A stretch of DNA of 63,766 nucleotides from Gammaproteobacteria bacterium (GTDB lineage: Bacteria > Pseudomonadota > Gammaproteobacteria > Steroidobacterales > Steroidobacteraceae): positions 97,425 through 161,190 of the forward strand of contig PLAH01000184.1 of NCBI GenBank assembly GCA_003134045.1. The letters run 5' to 3'. The position numbers were made by a program, and so were the translations under genes. The notes beneath the pieces are model-generated. The model was not told the origin of the DNA and did not search any database. It saw only the letters and a program-made list of their open reading frames with translations. Positions within the stretch are counted from its first letter, which is position 1. Every line of letters begins with the position of its first letter. Of this stretch, positions 52,575-61,546 are shown one piece after another.

Positions 52575-53502
52575 GGATGCCAATTACGTAGCCGTCGGTG
52601 CATTCGTGCTGCTGGTCATCGCCATGGGGGTGTCGTTCGTCTTCTGGTATACGGACCAGCAGGACAAGCGCACCTATCAGCGCTACGAGATCTATTTCCA
52701 AGGGACCGTCAGCGGACTGACCGAGGGCAGTCCGGTGCGCTACCTCGGCGTCGACGTGGGCAAGGTGATACGCATCATGCTCGATCCACAGCAGCGCAAG
52801 CGGGTGCAGGTGATCGCCGACATCGATGCCAGCGCGCCCATCGACGGCCACACCAAGGCGTCGCTGAGTTTGCAGGGAATCACGGGCCTGCTGTTCATCG
52901 ATCTGCAGCAGGATCAGAAAGCCACCGCCTCAGGCTCGCTGGCGCCGGGTCTGCACTATCCCGTCATTCGCTCCGTTCCCTCGGATTTCGACGTGCTCCT
53001 GAGCAGCTTGCCGGCTTTGGCCACTCACGCCATCGAACTCGTGGATCATTTCAATGAAGTGTTCAGCGACGACAACATGCGCGCCTTTCGTATCACATTG
53101 GAGAACACGCGGATCGCCAGCGAGCGCCTGCCGGCGACGCTGCAAGACATCCAAACCCTGGTCGCCGACATGCGCGCGGCCTCGCATGACGTAAAAGAGG
53201 CCGCCGACGATTTGCACGGCATCGCCACCCAAGCCGCCCCCGATCTCAAAGTGGCCTTGGCCAACGTGCGGCTCGTCACCGAAAGCCTCGCCAGCACCTC
53301 CGAGAAACTGGATCGATTCGTCTCCGACAACGAACCCGGCATCTCTCGGTTCACCAACCAGAGCCTGCCCGAATTGGAACAGTTGCTGCGCGAGAGCCGG
53401 GCGGCCGCGCGCGATTTTCGCGATCTGACGGTCGCCCTGAAGCAAAACCCGTCGCAATTCCTGTACGAATCGAGCTATCGCGGCGTCGAGGTACCCAGGT
53501 GA
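52567..53502 (+). CDS. MCE/MlaD family lipid-binding protein
   Basis: 311 residues with an N-terminal membrane anchor (about 8-30, YVAVGAFVLLVIAMGVSFVFW), one MCE domain (about 40-120, FQGTVSGLTEGSPVRYLGVDVGKV) and a long helical C-terminal part (about 140-300) longer than MlaD of E. coli. A single-MCE protein with a helical extension is typical of the systems that make a periplasmic needle. Start overlaps the ATPase gene, stop overlaps the lipoprotein gene. Confidence 0.93.
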   Translation: MDRDANYVAVGAFVLLVIAMGVSFVFWYTDQQDKRTYQRYEIYFQGTVSGLTEGSPVRYLGVDVGKVIRIMLDPQQRKRVQVIADIDASAPIDGHTKASLSLQGITGLLFIDLQQDQKATASGSLAPGLHYPVIRSVPSDFDVLLSSLPALATHAIELVDHFNEVFSDDNMRAFRITLENTRIASERLPATLQDIQTLVADMRAASHDVKEAADDLHGIATQAAPDLKVALANVRLVTESLASTSEKLDRFVSDNEPGISRFTNQSLPELEQLLRESRAAARDFRDLTVALKQNPSQFLYESSYRGVEVPR

Positions 53503-54245
53503 CCTTTTTTTGCCGGACACTCAGGCGTGCCGGCGGGGACGGCGCGTCGCTCGCCGTGCGGCGCAACGGCCCGCAGCCGGTGCACGCCGCGCTGCGAACG
53601 GCGATCGCGTGCGTTGGGCTCGGTGTTGCCACGGCGTGCACCGGATCGCTGTTCCAGAGCAAGGCGGCACCCTCCTCCGTGTACTTGCTGTCCGCCGATT
53701 TAGGCACGCGCGCCACGAGCCCGGCCGGTCTCACAATTCCGTCCGTGGCCGGTCCGCTGGCGGCGGATCTTGCGGTGCTGCGGCCGCGCATTCGCAAGGG
53801 CCTCGAGTCCGACCGCATCGCCGTGCTGTATCCGGATCGGCGTCTGGACTATTTTGCGGCCGCGCGCTGGAGCGGGCCGCTCGACCAGGTGCTTCAGGAT
53901 CTTGCGATCCAGGCCTTTCACTCCGCAGCGCATCTGCGCAATGTGAGCGCCGAAGCCTCGGCTTTCGCCAGCGGCTATTGGCTGGAACTCGAGGTCACCG
54001 ATTTTCAGGCCGAGTACGCGTCGGCGGCGTCGGCGCCGACCATCCACGTGGGCCTCTTGGCCCGGGTTGGCAGGGCCGGCGACCGGCAGGTTCTTGCGAG
54101 CTTCGAGGCCTCTTCGCGGCAGCCGGCGGTAGGCAATCGTCTGACCGCCATCGTCGATGCCTACGAACGAGCCGTCGATGGTGCGCTCGCCGAGATCGTG
54201 GCCAATACCACGCACACGCTCGCGGGCGCCCTAGAACATCGCTAG
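53499..54245 (+). CDS. ABC-type transport auxiliary lipoprotein (PqiC/DUF330-like)
   Basis: 248 residues from a GTG that overlaps the MCE stop (GTGA). The lipobox lies at GLGVATAC with Cys47, far from the start, so the true start may be internal. The domain (VYLLSADLGTR to the end) is the ABC-type transport auxiliary component family that accompanies MCE/Pqi operons in the outer membrane. Its end overlaps the end of the convergent gene at 54231 by 15 bases. Confidence 0.82.
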   Translation: MTFFCRTLRRAGGDGASLAVRRNGPQPVHAALRTAIACVGLGVATACTGSLFQSKAAPSSVYLLSADLGTRATSPAGLTIPSVAGPLAADLAVLRPRIRKGLESDRIAVLYPDRRLDYFAAARWSGPLDQVLQDLAIQAFHSAAHLRNVSAEASAFASGYWLELEVTDFQAEYASAASAPTIHVGLLARVGRAGDRQVLASFEASSRQPAVGNRLTAIVDAYERAVDGALAEIVANTTHTLAGALEHR

Positions 54246-55568
54246 CCCCGTGGCCTCTGCCACTCGGTATCGCCAGTAGGTCCCTCTCGACTCGTCGGCA
54301 TGCTCCGAGTAGGCGGAGCCTCCGGCGAATGCCCGCGCGAACGAATCGGCTGCCGCCCGCGCGGGGCCGGCGCGCGCCGGCATGTGCAGTTCGATGTTTG
54401 CCTCGAGATTCAGATCGTCGAGCGCGCGCCGGGTGAGCTGCGCCGATCCCACGTCGAGCCAGGCGTCGTCGCGATGCTGGACCAGCACGAAACTCGTGCC
54501 GGCGGCCCCGCTCGCAGCCCACCGAATATCGATGCTGCCGGCACCCGTACGCGCGAGTTCCGCGGCCACCGCCTGGTTCGCGGGCACTTGGCGATCGAGC
54601 AGCAGTTGCACATGCGCACCGCGCGCCGCGGCGTGCAGCAGGGCGTGAATCAAGGCTCGATCGCCAAGTGCCCGCGCGGCGACGCTGACCGAATCGCCGC
54701 CCGCCGCGACGGCGATGGAATCGCGCAAGGCGGCGGCTATTGCGCCCTCGGTGAGGAAGCGCGCGTCGATGGAGCCCACCGCGCGAATCTCGGCCGGCGG
54801 CGCGGCGGGCAGCCGATCGTCGTCGGTGGACCAGGCCGCGATGTCCAGTTCGCTGGCGATGATGTCGCGGGCCAGGCGTCCGCGGACTTCCACCGCCGCG
54901 CCGCCCGGCGTAGTCGGGTCGCGCGGCGCCATCGAGGCGATCAGGCTGGACCAGCCTCCGGCGCCGTCGTCGGCGACCAGCAATTGACGCCGATCGGCTC
55001 GATCGTTGCGCCTGCGCAATTCGGACGCGAGCGTTGCCCGGTCGGATACCTCGTCGAAAGGATCGCTCCACCACCCCACACTCAAGCGCCACGCACTCGA
55101 ATATAACGGGTTGGGATCCCGCAGGCGCTCGAGCCGCGTGCGCACGACGATGATCCCGGCTGCTTCGAGTGTGCTCAACGTCTGCTCAGGCGTGCCGCCG
55201 TAGATGTCGCCGCGCGGGTCGCTGACCAGCACGATCTCGAGATTCGGGCGTTGACGCCGACGTGCCAGCAGATGCTCGGCGAGCGGGCGCGCCAGCGGAC
55301 ACTGATCGAGGACTATCATCTGTTCCGCGCGATCGACGAACGCGAGTTCGCGCCGCAGAATCGCGCCCGGTTGCGCACCCTCCTCGATGAATTCCACCTG
55401 CGATTCGCCGAGCCGCGCCGGAAGCGAGCCTACATGCGTGCCGGCCGGCATGGGCTTGACGGAATTCCAGAACCCGTACGCCAGCCAGATCAGAACCAAC
55501 AGGAGAACCACCGCCCAGACGCGCCGCCCGAACCGCGGGGCCGGCGGGAATGGTGCCTCAGATGTCAT
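54231..55568 (-). CDS. Membrane-anchored phospholipase-D-like protein with degenerate active site
   Basis: 445 residues from ATG 55568. One transmembrane helix (about 15-35, VWAVVLLLVLIWLAYGFWNSV) precedes two PLD-like halves (NLEIVLVSDPRGDIYGGTPEQTLSTLEAAGI; ALIHALLHAAARGAHVQLLLD and FVLVQHRDDAWLDVGSAQLT). In the second half the HxK...D motif retains His365 and Asp372 but has aspartate in place of the lysine; no complete HKD is seen in the first half. Probably not a normal phospholipase. Start overlaps the ABC-F stop by 11 bases. Confidence 0.72.
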   Translation of the reverse strand: MTSEAPFPPAPRFGRRVWAVVLLLVLIWLAYGFWNSVKPMPAGTHVGSLPARLGESQVEFIEEGAQPGAILRRELAFVDRAEQMIVLDQCPLARPLAEHLLARRRQRPNLEIVLVSDPRGDIYGGTPEQTLSTLEAAGIIVVRTRLERLRDPNPLYSSAWRLSVGWWSDPFDEVSDRATLASELRRRNDRADRRQLLVADDGAGGWSSLIASMAPRDPTTPGGAAVEVRGRLARDIIASELDIAAWSTDDDRLPAAPPAEIRAVGSIDARFLTEGAIAAALRDSIAVAAGGDSVSVAARALGDRALIHALLHAAARGAHVQLLLDRQVPANQAVAAELARTGAGSIDIRWAASGAAGTSFVLVQHRDDAWLDVGSAQLTRRALDDLNLEANIELHMPARAGPARAAADSFARAFAGGSAYSEHADESRGTYWRYRVAEATGLAMF

Positions 55569-57420
55569 TCGCGCCCTGCGCCTCCGCCGCTTCGATGGCG
55601 GTGCCCACTTCCATCCAGCGTGCTTCGAGCGCTTCGGCATCGCGGGCGAGCCGCACACTTCTGGCCGCGAGCTTGGGCGCCGCAACCGAACCTGCAATCT
55701 CCTCGTCCAACGACGCGCGCTCGGCCGCGATGGCTGCGATGCGCCGCTCGATCTGCTCGAGCTCGCGCTGCAGTTGGCTCGAGGAATCGCGCGGCTTCCT
55801 GGCCGCCTTCGGCTTCTCATCCGCCGTTTGCTGCGCTTTCGCACGGGACTTCAGCCACTGCTGATAGTCGTTCAGATCGCCGTCGAACACCTCGAGTTTG
55901 CCGTCGGCGACCAGCCACAGGGTGTCGGCCACCGTCTTGATCAAATGGCGGTCGTGCGATACCACCACCAGACCGCCTTCGAACCCCTGCAACGCAACGG
56001 TGAGGGCATGCCGCATATCGATGTCGAGGTGATTGGTGGGTTCATCCAGCAACAGCAGGTTCGGCCGCCTCGCCACCAACAACGCCAACGTCAGGCGGGC
56101 CTTCTCGCCGCCGGAGAAACGCGCGACGGGTTCGAAGGCGCGGTCGCCCTCGAAGCCGAATCGTCCCAGGTGATCCCGCACCCGCTGCTCGTCGCCGGCG
56201 GCAAAATCGGGTCCGCCGAGATTGCGTACATGCCAGAACGCGTCGCAATCCGGCTTCAGCTGTTCCATCTGCTGCTGGGCGAAGTAGCCGATGACAAGGT
56301 CCGCCGCGGCAATGCGCCTGCCCTCCAGCGGCTCGGCTTCGCCCGCCAACATTTTGGTGAGCGTCGATTTTCCCGCGCCGTTGGGGCCGAGCAATGCGAT
56401 GCGGTCGTGCGGGCCGATGGCGGCGTTGATGCCCTTGACGATGATGCGTCCGGGATAGCCGCAGGCGGCATTCTCCACCGTCAGCAGGGGGCGAGGGGTC
56501 TTCAGCGGAGTTTTGAATTCGAATTCGAACGGGCTGTCGACGTGCGCCGGCACGATGCGTTCCATGCGCTGCAACATCTTCAGCCGGCTCTGCGCCTGAC
56601 GCGACTTGGTCGCACTGGCGCGGAAGCGGTTGACGAAGGTGGTGATCTCCGCCACCCGGCGCAATTGCCGGGTCTGCAGCGTCCGCTGCAACGCCAGCTC
56701 CTCGATGCGCTTCTGTTCGAATTGCGAATAATTGCCTGCGTACGCCCGCACGCCCTTGTTTTCGATGTGCAGCACGCGATCGATGATGGCGTCCAAGAAT
56801 TCGCGGTCGTGCGAGATCATCAGCAGCGTCCCGGAGAACGAGGTGAGCCATTCTTCCAGCCAGACGATGGCGTCGAGATCCAGATGGTTGGTCGGTTCGT
56901 CCAATAGCAGGAGATCCGCTCTCGAGCCCAGCGCGCGCGCCATGGCCAGCCGCACCCGCCAGCCGCCCGAGAATTCTGCCACCGACCGTTCGAGATCCGA
57001 GGATTTGAAGCCCAGGCCGTGCATGAGAGCCGCGGCACGGGCACGCGCGCGATACCCATCGATGGCCTGGAGCGACGCGTACAGTTCGGCCAGCTCCATG
57101 GCCGCGTCGCGCCGTTCGGCGTCCTCGATGGCCGCCAGCACGCTGCGCAGCTCGGTGTCGCCATCCAGGACGAATTCGATGGCGGCACGGTCGCTGGCGG
57201 CGACCTCTTGCTCGACGTGAGCGATCTTGAGGCCGGACGGCCGCTCTATATCCCCCCGATCGGCCCCCAGTTCGCCGCGAACGGCGGCGAACAAACTCGA
57301 CTTCCCCGAGCCGTTGGCGCCCGTGAGGCCGACCTTGTTGCCGCGAAAAATAGTGAAATTGACCTGCTCGAACAGCGGCTCCGGACCGCGCCGCAGGGTG
57401 AGATCCCGAGCCGATAACAT
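55558..57420 (-). CDS. ABC-F family ATPase
   Basis: 620 residues with two ABC domains and no membrane segments: first Walker A GANGSGKSS and signature FSGGWRVRLAMARALG; second GPNGAGKST and FSGGEKARLTLALLV; between them the P-site tRNA-interaction linker (KRIEELALQRTLQTRQL). The C-terminal coiled coil (about 545-600) fits the YheS/Uup group, ribosome-acting translation factors. GC-rich repeats precede its start. Confidence 0.93.
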   Translation of the reverse strand: MLSARDLTLRRGPEPLFEQVNFTIFRGNKVGLTGANGSGKSSLFAAVRGELGADRGDIERPSGLKIAHVEQEVAASDRAAIEFVLDGDTELRSVLAAIEDAERRDAAMELAELYASLQAIDGYRARARAAALMHGLGFKSSDLERSVAEFSGGWRVRLAMARALGSRADLLLLDEPTNHLDLDAIVWLEEWLTSFSGTLLMISHDREFLDAIIDRVLHIENKGVRAYAGNYSQFEQKRIEELALQRTLQTRQLRRVAEITTFVNRFRASATKSRQAQSRLKMLQRMERIVPAHVDSPFEFEFKTPLKTPRPLLTVENAACGYPGRIIVKGINAAIGPHDRIALLGPNGAGKSTLTKMLAGEAEPLEGRRIAAADLVIGYFAQQQMEQLKPDCDAFWHVRNLGGPDFAAGDEQRVRDHLGRFGFEGDRAFEPVARFSGGEKARLTLALLVARRPNLLLLDEPTNHLDIDMRHALTVALQGFEGGLVVVSHDRHLIKTVADTLWLVADGKLEVFDGDLNDYQQWLKSRAKAQQTADEKPKAARKPRDSSSQLQRELEQIERRIAAIAAERASLDEEIAGSVAAPKLAARSVRLARDAEALEARWMEVGTAIEAAEAQGANDI

Positions 57421-57452
57421 AGCGAGTGATTTTACCCGGCGGGGGCAGCCCG

Positions 57453-57510
57453 CGTCAGGCCGCTCGCGCCGCGTCGGGCCGCGCTACGTCGGGCCGGGTC
57501 GCGTCAGGCC
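57453..57510. repeat. Four copies of CGTCRGGCC
   Basis: CGTC(A/G)GGCC at 57453, 57472, 57487 and 57502, spacings 19, 15 and 15, in the 128-base gap between the ABC-F start and the end of the GGDEF/EAL gene. Regular spacing suggests slippage in a GC-rich tract or a repeated protein-binding site; no function can be read from it. Confidence 0.5.
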
Positions 57511-57548
57511 GGTCCCTGTGTGGCCCGGCCGCATTGATTGCACTCACG

Positions 57549-60020
57549 CTACGCTTTGACCGCGACCGGCCGCAGCACCGGCGCGCACAGCGCCGCGTGT
57601 TGCGGCGAGCCGTGCGCCTGCGCCGCGAGAATGGCCAGCAGTTTTTTCGCTTCCATGGCGTCGCTGAACAGGCGGCCCTGCGCGTAGTAGCAGCCATGTT
57701 TGCGCAGGAACTCGAGCTGCTCCGGCGATTCGACGCCCTCGGCGATGACCTCCAGATTGAGGCTCTTGCCCATGTCGATGATGGTGCGAACGATGGCCGC
57801 GTCGTCGGAGTCCACGGCCACGTCGCGCACGAAGGATTGATCGATCTTCAGCGTGCCGATGGGGAACTGCTGCAATGCCGAGAGCGACGAATAGCCGGTG
57901 CCGAAATCATCGATGGCCAAATGCAGCCCCATGGCATAGAGCTCGTTCAGCAGTCCGATGGTGCGCTTCGGGTCCGTCATCAGGGTGGTTTCCGTGACCT
58001 CGAGCTCGAAGCACGTGGGCGAGACTTCGTTGCGCCGGAACACGGCCCGGCAGCGTGCGATGAAGCTTGCCTGCTTGAGCTGCCGCAGCGACAGATTGAT
58101 GGCGATGCGGCCGGGCTGCGGCACGGTCTTCTGCCATTCGCGGTAGTCGGAACACACGCGATTCATCACCCACTCGCCGATATCCAGAATGAGGCTGGTC
58201 TCTTCGGCCAGCGGGATGAACTGCGAGGGCGAAATATCGCCGTGCCCGGGCAGCCGCCAGCGCAGCAACGCTTCGGCCCCGACCACGCGCCCGTCGCGCA
58301 GGTCGACCTTGGGCTGGTACAGGATCACCAGTTCGTCGCGCTCCAGGGCGCGGCGCAACTTGCTCTTCAGCATCAGGCGTTCCACGGCCGCCGCATTCAT
58401 CTCGGGGATGTAGAACGCGCTCGAGTTGCCGCCGTTCTGTTTGGAGTGATACATGGCGGCATCGGCGTTGCGGATCAGGTCGATCACGTTTTCGGCGTCG
58501 TAGGGGCAGATGGCCACGCCGACGCTGGCCGTGAGGTAGACCTCTTGCTGGTTCACGTAGAACGTGCGGCTGATCTCGTCGAGCAGCGTGCGGGCCAGCG
58601 CGGCCAGCGCGGGACGGTTGTCGGCATCGATGGGCAGGTCATCGATGAACATCGCGAACTCGTCGCCCGCGAGCCGGCCGATGACCGTGTCCTTGGAAAG
58701 GTTTCGGGTCAGACGTTCGCTCAAGATTTCCAGCGTGCGATCGCCTGCTGCGTGGCCGAAGGTGTCGTTGACTTCTTTGAAGCGATCCAAGTCCAGGTAC
58801 AGCAGCGCGAGCGAGCGTTGGCTGCGCCGCGAACGGGCGATCGCCTGCTGCAGCAGATGCTGGAACTGCATGCGATTCGGCATCTTCGTCAGCGTGTCGT
58901 AGCGCGCCAGATACCGGATGCGCCGCTCGGCGCGCTTGCGCTCGGTGATGTTGCGCGCGACGTAGATGTTGCCTTGGAACTGAGGATCCTCGGAGGTGAT
59001 CGTCGAGTTGGCCATGGAAACGGGGATGGTCTGCCCGCTGGCGGTACGCAGCACGGTTTCGCGCGCCTCGGTCGCCGAGCTATTGGGATCGAATGCGTCG
59101 CGGTGCGCGTCGTCGATGAAGCTGGTCAGCGGTTTGCCCACCAGAGCGGACTCGGCGTATCCCAGCAGCCGCTGCGTTGCCTCGTTGCAGCTCTTGACGA
59201 TGCCATCCGGCGAGGTCACCAGCACCGCGTCGCTCAAGCTGTTGAGCACGGTATTGAGGTAATTCTTGGTGATGGTGGTTTCGGCGAGATTCTGCCGCAT
59301 GCGTTCCAGCGCGCCCTGCAGTTCGCCGAGTTCGTCGCGGCGCATCACGGTGAGTGGGCGGGTGTAATCGCCTTCGCCGATCCGGTCGGCCGATTTGACC
59401 AGAGCCGTGATAGGCCGGGAGAGCTGGCGCGCGATCAACCACGCCCCGATCAGCCCCAGCAGAATCAGGGGCAATGCGACGCCCGCCAGAAGCCCGCGCA
59501 GCCGTTTGACCTGGTGTCCTTGCTGGCTTTCCATCTGCGTCTGGATGCTGTCGAGAGTGTCCTGCATCTTGGCGCGATCCAGCCATATCTGCAGGGTCCC
59601 GGCGGACGGTGCGATCGCGTTCTTGCCGGGAATATTGCTCTGCAACACGAATGGGCCGGGAGCTGAGGAATCGGCCGCCGCATTGCTGCCGGTGAACAAT
59701 ACGACTCCGTGGACGTCGCGCACTTCGACACGCTCGATGTCGCGTTCCTCGAGAAGCCGCTGGGCGATCACGGCGACGGCCGTCTTGCCGCCGCCGCTCA
59801 TCACGGGCGCCAGCAACGCGCCCGTAATCTTGCTCAAAGACGCGGCGCGGGCCTCGAGATCCGCCTCGAGTTTCTGCTCGACCGCGGCGTGCGTCAGCTG
59901 ATTGATGTCGGCGGTATCGACCCGATGCTCGTAATATGACAAGCCTGCCAGCAGCAAAAACAGCGCCGTGCCGCCTGACAGGGCAAACAGCAGATAATTT
60001 GTCTTTAGGCTGCGTGCCAT
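57549..60020 (-). CDS. HAMP-PAS-GGDEF-EAL c-di-GMP signalling protein
   Basis: 823 residues: transmembrane helices at about 9-30 and 177-198 flanking a periplasmic sensor, HAMP (199-250), PAS (about 265-385), GGDEF (390-550) and EAL (560-815). The GGDEF motif is AGDEF in RLAGDEFAMFID, a variant often active; the EAL motif is GAEALLRWRLPG and the DDFGTGYSSLSALQQFPI segment is intact. Both synthesis and breakdown of c-di-GMP are possible, with a dual or switchable role. It is the only full c-di-GMP enzyme in the window and could supply the signal for the riboswitch at 48462. Confidence 0.95.
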   Translation of the reverse strand: MARSLKTNYLLFALSGGTALFLLLAGLSYYEHRVDTADINQLTHAAVEQKLEADLEARAASLSKITGALLAPVMSGGGKTAVAVIAQRLLEERDIERVEVRDVHGVVLFTGSNAAADSSAPGPFVLQSNIPGKNAIAPSAGTLQIWLDRAKMQDTLDSIQTQMESQQGHQVKRLRGLLAGVALPLILLGLIGAWLIARQLSRPITALVKSADRIGEGDYTRPLTVMRRDELGELQGALERMRQNLAETTITKNYLNTVLNSLSDAVLVTSPDGIVKSCNEATQRLLGYAESALVGKPLTSFIDDAHRDAFDPNSSATEARETVLRTASGQTIPVSMANSTITSEDPQFQGNIYVARNITERKRAERRIRYLARYDTLTKMPNRMQFQHLLQQAIARSRRSQRSLALLYLDLDRFKEVNDTFGHAAGDRTLEILSERLTRNLSKDTVIGRLAGDEFAMFIDDLPIDADNRPALAALARTLLDEISRTFYVNQQEVYLTASVGVAICPYDAENVIDLIRNADAAMYHSKQNGGNSSAFYIPEMNAAAVERLMLKSKLRRALERDELVILYQPKVDLRDGRVVGAEALLRWRLPGHGDISPSQFIPLAEETSLILDIGEWVMNRVCSDYREWQKTVPQPGRIAINLSLRQLKQASFIARCRAVFRRNEVSPTCFELEVTETTLMTDPKRTIGLLNELYAMGLHLAIDDFGTGYSSLSALQQFPIGTLKIDQSFVRDVAVDSDDAAIVRTIIDMGKSLNLEVIAEGVESPEQLEFLRKHGCYYAQGRLFSDAMEAKKLLAILAAQAHGSPQHAALCAPVLRPVAVKA

Positions 60021-60111
60021 TGCAGTCTATGCCGGCCGACCAAGTCGCTTCATCTTCCGGATGATACTCGTTCACGCCAAAGCCCATAAGGGGCCTTGTA
60101 CAATCCCCCCC

Positions 60112-60774
60112 ATGAGTGTGCAGATGCGAATCGATATCTATTCCGACACGGTGTGCCCGTGGTGCTTCCTGGGAAAGCGCCGCTTCGAACTGGCGCTGGC
60201 GGAGCGTCCGCATTTCGAGCCCCGCGTGGTCTGGCGGCCGTTCGAGCTCAACCCGGATCTGCCCTGGGAGGGTGTGGACCGCCGGGAATACCTGGCCGCC
60301 AAGATGGGCGATGCGGCGCGGGTCGCGGCGGTGGAGGAGACGCTGCAGCGTTACGGCCAGGCCGTGGGTCTGGAATATCGCTTCGATCTCATTCGCCTCC
60401 TGCCGAACACCCGGCGCTCGCATCTCCTGATCGCGCACGCCGCACGCTATGGACTTCAGTCCCCCGTCAAAGAGCGCATCATGCGAGCCTATTTCCAGGA
60501 GGGCGCCGACATCGGGGATGTGGACGAGCTGGTCCGGCTCGGCGCGCAGAGCGGACTATCCGAGCGGGAAGCGCGCTCTGCCCTGGTGCTGCGCGAGGGC
60601 CAGGACGGCGTGGTCGCCGCGGAGCGGCATGCCGCGGCACTCGGTATCACCGGCGTGCCGACGTTCATCTTTGACGGCCAATACACCATCTCGGGTGCCC
60701 AGGAGCCGGCGATATTGACGCGGATATTCGACCAGGTCGCCGAGCTCGCGGCGGCGCGCGCAGCCACCCCGTGA
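60112..60774 (+). CDS. DsbA family oxidoreductase (FrnE-like)
   Basis: 220 residues from ATG 60112 (MSVQMRIDIYSDTVCPWCFLG); a second start (60124) is possible, and neither has a clear ribosome-binding site. The active site CPWC is at residues 15-18, near the N-terminus, with no signal peptide; the helical insertion (residues about 90-150) and the cis-proline loop GVPTFIFDGQYTISGAQEP are as in FrnE/2-hydroxychromene-2-carboxylate isomerase-related proteins. Overlaps the M15 peptidase gene (GTGA). Confidence 0.88.
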   Translation: MSVQMRIDIYSDTVCPWCFLGKRRFELALAERPHFEPRVVWRPFELNPDLPWEGVDRREYLAAKMGDAARVAAVEETLQRYGQAVGLEYRFDLIRLLPNTRRSHLLIAHAARYGLQSPVKERIMRAYFQEGADIGDVDELVRLGAQSGLSEREARSALVLREGQDGVVAAERHAAALGITGVPTFIFDGQYTISGAQEPAILTRIFDQVAELAAARAATP

Positions 60775-61445
60775 CACCCGCCGAGCTCACGGGCCGTGCT
60801 CGAACGCACGTGCTCGAGGTGGCGCAGCCGGATTGCACGTTGCACGCCCAAGTGGTGAAACCGTTCCTGAATATGCGCGGCGCGGCGGCGGCGGCCGGGT
60901 TCGATCTGTGGCCGGTCAGCAGCTTTCGCGATTTCGACCGCCAGCTGTCGATCTGGAACGGCAAGTTCAGCGGTGACAGGCCGCTCATCGACGCCGCGGG
61001 AGGCGCCCTCGACGCCAGCCAGTTATCGCCGCCGGAGCGGGTGGCCGCCATCTTGCTGTGGTCGGCGCTGCCGGGAGCCAGCCGGCATCACTGGGGAACC
61101 GACATCGACCTCATCGACGCGGGCGCGGTGCCGGCGGGGTACCGCGTGCAACTGGTGCAGGAAGAGTTCGATGACGGGGGTCCGTTCGCGCCGCTGGCGG
61201 ACTGGCTCGCCATTCACGCCCCCCGGTATGGTTTCTTTCGTCCGTTTCGCGGCGTTCTGTCCGGTGTGCGCGCCGAGCCCTGGCATTTCAGTTTCGCGCC
61301 CCTGGCGGAAAGCGCGCGTCGCGCGTTGACTCCCGCGGTCTTGGCGGCGGCGCTTAAGGATTCGGCCATGCTCGGCAAGGATGTAGTCCTGGCGCAGCTC
61401 GATGGGCTGCATGCCCGCTACGTGGCGGCAATCGACTGGCCGTAG
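60771..61445 (+). CDS. M15 family D-Ala-D-Ala carboxypeptidase-like metallopeptidase
   Basis: 224 residues from a GTG that overlaps the previous stop. The zinc site is in SRHHWGTDIDLID (residues about 104-116: His, Asp) and in EPWHF near residue 190. This is the VanY/DacB-type D-alanyl-D-alanine carboxypeptidase fold; typical members act on peptidoglycan in the periplasm, but no signal peptide is visible. Translationally coupled to the FrnE-like gene. Confidence 0.85.
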   Translation: MTPAELTGRARTHVLEVAQPDCTLHAQVVKPFLNMRGAAAAAGFDLWPVSSFRDFDRQLSIWNGKFSGDRPLIDAAGGALDASQLSPPERVAAILLWSALPGASRHHWGTDIDLIDAGAVPAGYRVQLVQEEFDDGGPFAPLADWLAIHAPRYGFFRPFRGVLSGVRAEPWHFSFAPLAESARRALTPAVLAAALKDSAMLGKDVVLAQLDGLHARYVAAIDWP

Positions 61446-61546
61446 CCGGCGCGGCCGGTACCTTGGCCCAGTGACGTTGGCCGGTTGTGGATATTGCCTC
61501 GGCTTGCCCGCCAGGGTTCGAACCGGTCGACGTCACGGCGCCGAAA

